A stretch of DNA of 14,988 bases from Treponema sp. UBA4326 (GTDB lineage Bacteria; Spirochaetota; Spirochaetia; Treponematales; Treponemataceae): assembly GCA_002393835.1 (NCBI GenBank), contig DGTW01000178.1, positions 1 to 14,988 on the forward strand. The letters run 5' to 3'. The notes under the pieces are model-generated. The model ran no database searches, was not told where the DNA came from, and saw only the letters and a program-made list of their open reading frames with translations. The first letter of the stretch is position 1; every line of letters starts with the position of its first letter. A program made the position numbers and the translations under genes. This document shows positions 7,372 to 13,267 of this stretch, in pieces.

Positions 7372-8218
7372 AGTATTTTCGAGTTAATACGAAGTTGTGC
7401 ATCATCGGGCCTGAGCCTTTGCCTAAATCTAGTCCTGCTTCGAGTGCGCCAGAAATGTATTCTTTGGCCTTGGAAACGGCATCTTCAAGACTGTCGCCTT
7501 TTGCAAGGTTTGATGCGATTGCGCTTGAAAGGGTGCAGCCGGTTCCGTGGGTGTTTGGATTCGCTATTCTCCTGCCTCTGAACCATTTTGCGACAACTTG
7601 ACCATTTTCTTTTTTCCCGTAGAGAAAATCGCTGGCATCGTTTACATTGTGGCCACCCTTGATGAGAACCGAACAGCCGAATTCTTCGTGGATTTTGCGG
7701 GCAGCTTCCTCCATCTCAAAGTCGCTGGTGATTTTAAGGCTTTTTGAGTCCAGTTCTGAGAGGCCAGAGTTTTCAAGCAGAACCTCAGCTTCCGGAATGT
7801 TGGGTGTAATGACCGTGGCCAGTGGCAAGAGTTCCTTTTTTAGGCTTTCGATTGCCTCTTCGCTGATGAGTTTCGCCCCGCTTGTTGCGACCATTACAGG
7901 GTCAACGACAATGTTTTTGAGGGAAAATTGTTTGATGCAGGCCGCTATCGTTTTGATAAGCTCGGTAGATGCGACCATACCTGTCTTTACCGCATCCGGA
8001 AAAATATCCGTGACGACGGCTTCTATTTGTTTTTTTAGGAATTCTGCTGAAACTTCCTGAATTCCCGTAACGCCGGTTGTGTTCTGTGCGGTCAAAGCGG
8101 TGACGGCGCTCATTGCGTAAATTCCGTTCATCGTCATCGTCTTGATGTCCGCCTGGATTCCAGCGCCTCCGCAAGAATCACTTCCTGCGATTGTTAAAGC
8201 AGTTTTCATCACACTCAT
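7370..8218 (-). CDS. thiD: Hydroxymethylpyrimidine/phosphomethylpyrimidine kinase ThiD
   Basis: Phosphorylates HMP to HMP-P and then HMP-PP, the pyrimidine substrate of ThiE. The 282-aa ribokinase-fold protein carries the substrate loop AGSDSCGGAGIQADIK (11-26), VVDPVMVATSGAKL (104-117), TPNIPEAEVL (138-147), KGGH (187-190), and the GTGC anion-hole/catalytic-base motif (225-228). The ATG at 8218 is chosen over a second ATG at 8209 because AGGAGG (8228-8233) lies 9 bases upstream, the normal distance. The gene is divergent from the thiM operon, with its own promoter-like element (8275-8303). It probably forms a unit with cytX, although the folded element between them may separate their expression. 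It lacks the TPP riboswitch seen on the opposite arm. Confidence 0.95.
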   Translation of the reverse strand: MSVMKTALTIAGSDSCGGAGIQADIKTMTMNGIYAMSAVTALTAQNTTGVTGIQEVSAEFLKKQIEAVVTDIFPDAVKTGMVASTELIKTIAACIKQFSLKNIVVDPVMVATSGAKLISEEAIESLKKELLPLATVITPNIPEAEVLLENSGLSELDSKSLKITSDFEMEEAARKIHEEFGCSVLIKGGHNVNDASDFLYGKKENGQVVAKWFRGRRIANPNTHGTGCTLSSAIASNLAKGDSLEDAVSKAKEYISGALEAGLDLGKGSGPMMHNFVLTRKY

Positions 8219-8274
8219 AATGTGACGCCTCCTTTAGTTCCCGTGGTGCCCCCGGTGAATTTTATGTGTTTCAA

Positions 8275-8303
8275 AAAATAATGATTTTAAAAAAAATTTG
8301 CAA
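8275..8303 (-). promoter_or_regulatory. Promoter for thiD
   Basis: On the minus strand, TTGCAA (8298-8303) and TATTTT (8275-8280) are separated by exactly 17 bases. This gives a leader of about 50 bases ending in AGGAGG before the thiD ATG. It lies back to back with the rightward riboswitch promoter. The leader has a G-rich stretch (8248-8256) but no TPP aptamer motif. Confidence 0.5.
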
Positions 8304-8332
8304 GAGGAAAAAGTTTTTTCTTCATTTGGAAC

Positions 8333-8361
8333 TTGTCTAAAATCTCTTTTTAGCCTATTAT
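8333..8361 (+). promoter_or_regulatory. Promoter for the TPP-riboswitch thiM operon
   Basis: TTGTCT (8333-8338) and TATTAT (8356-8361) are separated by 17 bases. The predicted start near 8368 falls at the first stem of the riboswitch, so the aptamer would begin almost at the transcript's 5' end. Confidence 0.6.
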
Positions 8362-8366
8362 ATCTT

Positions 8367-8467
8367 CATTGCAGGGGAACTCGACGGATTTTCCTAACGA
8401 GTTGAGATAGCGTAACGACGCAAAACCCTTTGAACCTGTCCGGTTAATACCGACGAAGGAAGCACTG
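8367..8467 (+). promoter_or_regulatory. TPP riboswitch (THI element)
   Basis: The sequence holds the hallmark TPP aptamer parts in order: AGGGGAA (8373-8379), the P3 stem AACTCG/CGAGTT (8379-8384 and 8398-8403), TTGAGA (8402-8407, the CUGAGA pyrimidine-sensing motif with one change), and ACCC-TTTGAACCTG (8425-8438). These are followed by the pyrophosphate-side motif CCGGTTAATACCGACGAAGGAA (8440-8461). GGG in P2 can pair with CCC in the ACCC motif, and CATTGC (8367-8372) can pair with GCACTG (8462-8467) as P1 with one mismatch. An intrinsic terminator follows, so TPP binding should stop transcription before thiM. Confidence 0.95.
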
Positions 8468-8486
8468 TACCATTTAAAATTGCAGG

Positions 8487-8513
8487 CTCTCCCCTCGGAG
8501 AGTTTTTCTTTTT
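8487..8513 (+). terminator. Riboswitch-controlled intrinsic terminator
   Basis: CTCTCC (8487-8492), loop CCTC and GGAGAG (8497-8502) form a 6-bp GC-rich stem followed by TTTTTCTTTTT. The TCCCCT strand (8490-8495) can instead pair with AGGGGA in the aptamer's 5' side (8373-8378), giving a plausible antiterminator. It ends 46 bases before the thiM ATG. Confidence 0.88.
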
Positions 8514-8559
8514 CAGACGATGCGGTCAACTTCCTGAATCTAAAAATAAGGAGTTAAAA

Positions 8560-9408
8560 ATGACCGAAAACGAAATCAAATCACAAATCAAGGCCGCTGT
8601 CGAAGCTGTAAGGGCACAAAAACCGCTTGCGCCATCAATCACAAACACCGTTACCATTAATTTTGTGGCAAACGCCCAGATTGCAGTTGGAGGCTCAGCT
8701 GCCATGGTCTACCTCCCGGATGAGGGCGAATTTGTCTCTGAAATTGGTGGCGCTATTTACATCAATGCAGGTACCATGTTCCCTGTTTACGAAGAGACAT
8801 TGCCCCGTACTGCAAAACGCCTTTTTGAGCTCAAAAAAAACTGGGTTTTGGATCCAGTTGGAATTGGAATCGGTTCCCTTCGCACAAAGCTTCTCTCCGG
8901 CTTCAAGGACTTTCCGCCGTCAATTGTCCGTGGAAATGCCTCAGAAGTAATTGCCCTGGCAAAACTCTGGAATCTTGATGTCGGTTCAGAGTCTTCAGGT
9001 CCCAAGGGCGTTGACACCGTTGACAGCGTGAGTGATGCCGAAAATGCCGCAAAAGCCCTGGCTTCTTACATCAACGAAAAGCGAGGCGGTCTGGGAGGAG
9101 CTGTTGCAGTAAGCGGAATCGAAGACCTTGTTACTGACGGAAAAAATGTCGTCTACAGCAAAGGTGGCTCTCACTTCATGGAAAAAATCACAGGCTCGGG
9201 CTGTTCCTTGGGCGGTGTTTGTGCTGTCTATGCCTCTGTCGCTTCTCCATTTATCGCAGCCCTCACTGCCACTCAAATTTACAATCTTGCAGGAAAGCGG
9301 GCCGAATCTAAGGTAAAGGCACCGGCTTCATTCCAGGTTGCCTTCCTTGACGAGCTTTATCTTGCCTCATCAGATGATGTTGCCAACAATCAATTCACCG
9401 TCAAATAG
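8560..9408 (+). CDS. thiM: Hydroxyethylthiazole kinase ThiM
   Basis: Phosphorylates 4-methyl-5-(2-hydroxyethyl)thiazole for thiamin salvage, supplying the thiazole phosphate that ThiE joins to HMP-PP. The 282-aa protein shows the N-terminal ITNTVTINFVANAQIAVGGSAAM block (27-49), LDPVG (97-101), the phosphate-loop RGNASE (124-129), and the catalytic GSGCSLGG (212-219) with Cys215. The usual ASPxM of the substrate loop reads GSAAM here, a mild variant. The ATG follows AAGGAG at about 7 bases. It is the first gene of a three-gene operon under the TPP riboswitch; its TAG overlaps the ribosome binding site of the next gene. Confidence 0.95.
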   Translation: MTENEIKSQIKAAVEAVRAQKPLAPSITNTVTINFVANAQIAVGGSAAMVYLPDEGEFVSEIGGAIYINAGTMFPVYEETLPRTAKRLFELKKNWVLDPVGIGIGSLRTKLLSGFKDFPPSIVRGNASEVIALAKLWNLDVGSESSGPKGVDTVDSVSDAENAAKALASYINEKRGGLGGAVAVSGIEDLVTDGKNVVYSKGGSHFMEKITGSGCSLGGVCAVYASVASPFIAALTATQIYNLAGKRAESKVKAPASFQVAFLDELYLASSDDVANNQFTVK

Positions 9409-9417
9409 GAGTAAAAA

Positions 9418-9714
9418 ATGAATACATTGATAGCCCTTGCCATTGCTCCGGTTGGAACTGGCGACGAGCTTTCGGCAGATGTTGCCGAGGTCGTAAAAGT
9501 AATCAGGGAGTCTGGTCTTCCCAACAAAACTTCTTCAATGTTCACTGAAATTGAAGGTGAATATGACGAGGTAATGGAAGTCGTCAAAAAAGCCACTTTT
9601 GTCCTTGCTGAAAAGGGAATCCGCACTGAAGTCGTGCTTAAAATGGATATCCGCCCGGGCTACAAAGACACCATGAGCGGAAAATTAGAAAGACTTGAAG
9701 AGCATTTAAAATAG
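9418..9714 (+). CDS. MTH1187/YkoF-type thiamin-binding protein
   Basis: A 98-aa soluble protein of the thiamine_BP (DUF77, MTH1187-like) family, a ferredoxin-like fold whose members bind thiamin or related compounds. Recognition rests on the short length and the pattern LIALAIAPVGTGDELSADVAEV at the N-terminus, the central MFTEIEGEYDEVMEVVKKA, and the last strand EVVLKMDIRPG. Cysteines are absent and there is no signal peptide, so it acts in the cytoplasm. The ATG follows AGGAG within the TAGGAG that includes the thiM stop codon; the gap to thiM is 9 bases and to thiE 12. Its place between two thiamin enzymes under a TPP riboswitch supports a thiamin-handling role, perhaps carrier or sensor. 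The exact role is not established. Confidence 0.85.
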   Translation: MNTLIALAIAPVGTGDELSADVAEVVKVIRESGLPNKTSSMFTEIEGEYDEVMEVVKKATFVLAEKGIRTEVVLKMDIRPGYKDTMSGKLERLEEHLK

Positions 9715-9726
9715 AAGGAAATCAAA

Positions 9727-10407
9727 ATGAAAGTTGATATAAGTGCATACCTTGTTCTTGGTCGTGAAAACACCAACGGCCGACCTGTCGCACAAATTGT
9801 TTCTGATGCAGTCAGAGCCGGCTTTACCTGCATTCAAATCCGCTCAAAAACGGCCTCTGCCCTTGAAATGATTGAGGATTGTCGTCAGTCTGCTCAGGAA
9901 ATCGCAAAATTGGGAAAGTCAGACAGTGTTGCCCTGCTTGTAGATGACCGACTTGACATCGTGCTTGCCGCCCGTGAAATGGGAATTAAGGTTGACGGAC
10001 TTCATGTGGGTCAGAGCGACATTCCGGTTTCAATATGCAGAAAATTCCTTGGAAAAGATGCCATCATCGGCCTTTCTGCCCCTACAAAAGATTTGATTGA
10101 ATATGTTCAGAAGGCTGATGTAAGCCTGATTGACTATTTTGGAGCCGGCCCAGTCCATGAGACGGCAACAAAACCTGACTGTGGCATGGACGAAAACGGA
10201 AAGGTGATAACAAAGACTTTTGAAGAACTGGCAGAGCTTGGAGCGAAAAGCCCTATTCCGGTTGTCGTTGGTGGCGGCGTAAAATTGAATGACATCGCCC
10301 CGCTAAAGGCCACTGGAGTCGGCGGTTTCTTTGTGGTTTCCGCTGTTGCAGGAGCCGAAAATCCCTACGAGGAAGCAAAAAAACTTGCCGATGGATGGAA
10401 AAAATAG
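9727..10407 (+). CDS. thiE: Thiamine-phosphate synthase ThiE
   Basis: Condenses HMP-PP with hydroxyethylthiazole phosphate to thiamin phosphate. The 226-aa TIM-barrel protein keeps the family motifs in somewhat divergent form: IQIRSK (36-41, usually LRxK), VDDRLDIVLA (72-81, usually NDR), DGLHVGQSDIP (90-100), GLSAPT (115-120), the phosphate/substrate loop GAGPVHETATKPD (139-151), VVVGGGV (179-185), and FFVVSAV (201-207). GAAGGAAA precedes the ATG. It is the last gene of the riboswitch operon. Its stop is one base from the stop of the convergent EAL gene. ThiL or an equivalent needed to reach TPP is not in the window. Confidence 0.92.
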   Translation: MKVDISAYLVLGRENTNGRPVAQIVSDAVRAGFTCIQIRSKTASALEMIEDCRQSAQEIAKLGKSDSVALLVDDRLDIVLAAREMGIKVDGLHVGQSDIPVSICRKFLGKDAIIGLSAPTKDLIEYVQKADVSLIDYFGAGPVHETATKPDCGMDENGKVITKTFEELAELGAKSPIPVVVGGGVKLNDIAPLKATGVGGFFVVSAVAGAENPYEEAKKLADGWKK

Positions 10408-10408
10408 C

Positions 10409-12070
10409 CTAATTAATGAAGTTTACCGCATCATTAAATGAGACCGGCTTGCCCCAGACAAAGCCCTGAACGAAGTCGCACTTGTGGGCTTTTAAAACGC
10501 CAATCTGCTGCTCGTTTTCTACGCCTTCTGATATAACCTCGCAGTTCATTATGTGACCCATGTAAATGACGGAATCAACCAAATCGCGGATGTTTGAGTT
10601 GCTTTCGATATTGTCAATGAGACTCTTGTCGATTTTTAGCAGGTTTATCGGAAGGTTCATAAGCTGGGCTATTGAAGTGTAGCCGGTTCCGAAGTCATCG
10701 AGGGCGATTTTGACGCCAATGGTCCTCAAATCGTTGATGTTCTTGATTGTCGTTGCCAGGGACTCAGCAAGGGAATACTCGGTGATTTCAATTTCGAGAC
10801 ATTTGGGCGGAAAATTTGTTTCTGCGATTATGGCCTTGACCCGACTTGAAAAGTCTTCCATGCCAATGTTTTTGGCCGAGACATTTATTGAAATGATGTA
10901 GTTTTCACCCTTGGTTTCCAGTACAGGCTTGAATTCCTTCATGGCGCGTTTGAGAACATAGTCGTCGATTTTTAGAATCAGGTTTGATTTTTCTGCTGCC
11001 GGAATGAAAAGGGCAGGGCTTACGATTGAGCCGTCTGGTTTTTTGCAGCGAATCAGGGTTTCAAAGCCACGCAACTTTTTGTCAGCAATGGTGAACTGTG
11101 GCTGATAGACCAGATAAAAGTAGTTATTTTCAAGGCTTTCTCGGATAAGAGCCTCCGCTTCTTTTTGTTTTATTTCTGCAAGCTCCAGCTCTTCGGTATA
11201 GGTGCAAAGCTTGCTGACAGAAGATTTCTTTGCGTAGGCAAGGGCAATGTCAGCCTTTTTGAAAAGCTGCTTGTCATCAGTGCCATGTTCGGGATATCTT
11301 GCAATTCCTGCCGCAAAGCTGATGACGGTTGTGCGGTGATTATCTGTTTTTTTGTCGTTTTCAAGCGGAAGCGGGAAATTCTTAGGTTTTATTGCCTCGA
11401 AGAGAAGTTCCTCTGCATCACATTCTCCGTCAAAAATTATGGTGAAAATAGCCCCAGTTATCTTGAAAAGGCTGTTTTTTTTGCCAAGGCTTTTTTTGAG
11501 TTCTTTTGCACATTCTTTGAGTATGTAATCACCGACTTGAATTCCGTAAATATCGTTTAGCTGCTTGAAGTCTTCTATTTCGAGACAGGCAATCTGGAAT
11601 TCTTTCTGGGAACAGATTCTGTCTTGCAGTTCTTCCAGAAATTTCCTTCGGTTTTTGAGTCCCGTGATTAAATCTGTATAAGAGTTGATGGTGCTTTTCT
11701 TGTAGAAATGATATATGATCAGAATTGATGTAAGAGAGACAATAGGAGAAATTACGCCTGGAAGAGCGCTTAACGAGTGGCTTCTAAAAATAGCACTGGT
11801 ACTTGAAATAAGCGAGAAGAAAATTATGAAGGTCGCCGCCTTGCTTCCGTGGCTGTAATGGATAAAAACCATGAGAATACAGCAGAACATAGTGATTGAG
11901 GACAAAAGCCCCTGAAGGCTGACCTTGGGCAGGGAAAAGCCTGCGATTTGAAAAATTTGCTGGCGGGACAAACCCAGCTTAGTAATACCTATGAGACATA
12001 TCAAGCTGCCGATGCAACAGAGAACCAATTGAATTATTCGTCTTGTCTGTGATGTTGTGTTTAACCTCAT
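10409..12070 (-). CDS. Membrane GGDEF-EAL protein with degenerate GGDEF: probable c-di-GMP phosphodiesterase
   Basis: Probably degrades cyclic di-GMP at the inner membrane. Layout over 553 aa: four hydrophobic helices (about 12-30, 55-71, 78-95, 105-123), a GGDEF-like domain (about 130-295), and an EAL domain (about 305-553). The GGDEF domain keeps DLITGLKNRR (133-142), but the signature reads TGAIF at 205-209, so it should not make c-di-GMP. The EAL domain keeps the acidic and polar catalytic residues: E337 in ETL (for EAL), N396, E428 and E431 in EITE, DDFGTGY (458-464) with D458 and D459, K479, D481, E515 and E518 in SEGVE, and Q535. Phosphodiesterase activity is therefore expected. The upstream promoter lies so close to the ATG that the mRNA should be leaderless. 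The gene ends one base from thiE. Confidence 0.9.
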   Translation of the reverse strand: MRLNTTSQTRRIIQLVLCCIGSLICLIGITKLGLSRQQIFQIAGFSLPKVSLQGLLSSITMFCCILMVFIHYSHGSKAATFIIFFSLISSTSAIFRSHSLSALPGVISPIVSLTSILIIYHFYKKSTINSYTDLITGLKNRRKFLEELQDRICSQKEFQIACLEIEDFKQLNDIYGIQVGDYILKECAKELKKSLGKKNSLFKITGAIFTIIFDGECDAEELLFEAIKPKNFPLPLENDKKTDNHRTTVISFAAGIARYPEHGTDDKQLFKKADIALAYAKKSSVSKLCTYTEELELAEIKQKEAEALIRESLENNYFYLVYQPQFTIADKKLRGFETLIRCKKPDGSIVSPALFIPAAEKSNLILKIDDYVLKRAMKEFKPVLETKGENYIISINVSAKNIGMEDFSSRVKAIIAETNFPPKCLEIEITEYSLAESLATTIKNINDLRTIGVKIALDDFGTGYTSIAQLMNLPINLLKIDKSLIDNIESNSNIRDLVDSVIYMGHIMNCEVISEGVENEQQIGVLKAHKCDFVQGFVWGKPVSFNDAVNFIN

Positions 12071-12078
12071 ATAAGTTT

Positions 12079-12107
12079 ATTTTAACATTAGATACAAGAT
12101 TACTCAA
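12079..12107 (-). promoter_or_regulatory. Promoter for the EAL gene, predicted leaderless
   Basis: On the minus strand, TTGAGT (12102-12107) and TAAAAT (12079-12084) are exactly 17 bases apart. Only 8 bases separate the -10 from the ATG at 12070, so transcription should begin about 2 bases before the start codon. No Shine-Dalgarno motif is present there. Confidence 0.6.
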
Positions 12108-12169
12108 ATAAATTCTTCTGTTTTTTTAGTTTTTGTCAAAAAAATCTTATATTTTCCCGATTTTTTTTT

Positions 12170-12479
12170 GCGGCTGCCTCCATGCAGCCGAGTTAGTTTT
12201 TCCAAGCGGTGTATTTTTCGCATTCGGGGTATTCGTTCGGCCTCCCTGCCTCACGAAACCCGCTGAGAACTTCAGACGAAGTTCTCACTTTGCTTTGCGG
12301 CTGCCTCCATGCAGCCGGATTAGTTTTTCCAAGCAGTGTATTTGTCGCACTCGGGGTATTCGTTCGGCCTCCCTGCCTCACGAAACCCGCTGAGAACTTC
12401 AGACGAAGTTCTCACTTTGCTTTGTGGCTGCCTCCATGCAGCCGAATTAATTTTTCCATTTCGTGTATTTTTCGCATTC
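12170..12479 (-). repeat. Tandem 127-bp repeat derived from the pflA 3' end
   Basis: Two full copies (12170-12296 and 12297-12423) differ at 5 positions, all in the 35 bases after the first hairpin. A third, partial copy (12424-12479) is the real 3' end of pflA. Each copy holds, on the minus strand, the codons for a pflA-like tail, ECxKYTxWKN, and TAA. The stops lie at 12193, 12320 and 12447, exactly 127 apart. Each full copy has a 7-bp hairpin CGGCTGC/GCAGCCG (12171-12190, 12298-12317); the pflA copy keeps 6 bp (12426-12443). Each also has a 10-bp hairpin TGAGAACTTC/GAAGTTCTCA (12264-12287, 12391-12414). The 376-base gap between pflA and the EAL gene is these repeats plus a T-rich stretch (12108-12169) with no gene. 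Confidence 0.92.
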
Positions 12480-13199
12480 AAGAATCTTTCGTGCATTTTC
12501 CACCCGCTCCACCGTAGGACTTTCGGTTTTTTCGAGAGGGTAGGGAATGCCCAAATCTTTATACTTGGTGATTGCAAGGCCGTGATAAGGCAGAATTTCG
12601 ACCCGCTCGACATTGCTCAGTGTGCGGATAAAATCCCTTGTCTGTTCTAGATATTCGTCGTTGTCGGTGATTCCAGGAACTAAGACATGACGGATCCAGA
12701 TTGGCTTTTTGATTTCGTCAAGGTAGGCGAACATTTCCCTGACATTTTTTCCCGTGCAGCCGGTGAGTTTTTTGTGCTCTTCTTCATTTATGTGCTTTAT
12801 GTCTACGAGAAGAATGTCAGTTACTTCCATTAACTTCTTGAATTTCTCGAACCATTCGCCTTCTTTTTTGAAAGGGCCGCCCGCCGTGTCGATACATGTG
12901 TTGATGTTGCGCTCTTTTGCCTTTGTAAAAAGCTCTATTAAGAAATCGATTTGAGCGAGAGGCTCTCCGCCAGAGACCGTGATTCCGCCCTTTTTGCCCC
13001 AGAAATCCCGGCAATCCTCAGCCTCGTCCAGAAGCTCGTCGGCTGTGTAGAGCTTTCCTTTAGTCATTTCCCAGGTGTCAGGATTGTGGCAGTAAAGGCA
13101 GCGGAAAGGACAGCCTGAAAAGAAAATGATAAAGCGTGAGCCTGGCCCGTCGGCACATCCGAAAGACTCTAACTGATGAATATATCCTTGTAATGCCAT
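12447..13199 (-). CDS. pflA: Pyruvate formate-lyase activating enzyme (radical SAM)
   Basis: Installs the glycyl radical on pyruvate formate-lyase using a [4Fe-4S] cluster and S-adenosylmethionine; cytoplasmic, for anaerobic mixed-acid metabolism. The 250-aa protein has the N-terminal QGYIHQLESFGCADGPGSR (4-22), the cluster motif C30-x3-C34-x2-C37 (CPFRCLYCHNP), the SAM-binding ITVSGGEP (73-80), DTAGG (104-108), LLVDIKH (130-136) and VLVPGITD (172-179). Length is normal for PflA, without the extra ferredoxin insert of other glycyl-radical activases. AGAGG precedes the ATG, and a TATAAT on the same strand (13244-13249) suggests its own promoter. No pfl structural gene lies in the window. Its last ten codons and stop are duplicated twice downstream in the 127-bp repeat. 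Confidence 0.94.
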   Translation of the reverse strand: MALQGYIHQLESFGCADGPGSRFIIFFSGCPFRCLYCHNPDTWEMTKGKLYTADELLDEAEDCRDFWGKKGGITVSGGEPLAQIDFLIELFTKAKERNINTCIDTAGGPFKKEGEWFEKFKKLMEVTDILLVDIKHINEEEHKKLTGCTGKNVREMFAYLDEIKKPIWIRHVLVPGITDNDEYLEQTRDFIRTLSNVERVEILPYHGLAITKYKDLGIPYPLEKTESPTVERVENARKILECEKYTKWKN

Positions 13200-13243
13200 G
13201 ATTTGTACCTCTTGTAAATTGAAAGTTGAAAATTACCGAATGA

Positions 13244-13249
13244 ATTATA
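13244..13249 (-). promoter_or_regulatory. -10 box for pflA
   Basis: The minus strand reads TATAAT here, giving a leader of about 38 bases that contains the AGAGG ribosome binding site. No convincing -35 is visible at 16-18 bases. The box lies between the stop of the nuclease gene and pflA. Confidence 0.4.
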
Positions 13250-13267
13250 TCATAAATCACCAATTTA

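Noticed and set aside
12170..12480. CRISPR array
   Set aside because: The units are contiguous with no unique spacers, the period is 127 bp, and they contain the pflA 3' end.
12193..12613. Small proteins encoded by the open frames in the tandem repeat, on either strand
   Set aside because: The frames are open only because the repeat happens to lack stops; none has a ribosome binding site or known domain, and the copies shift frame.
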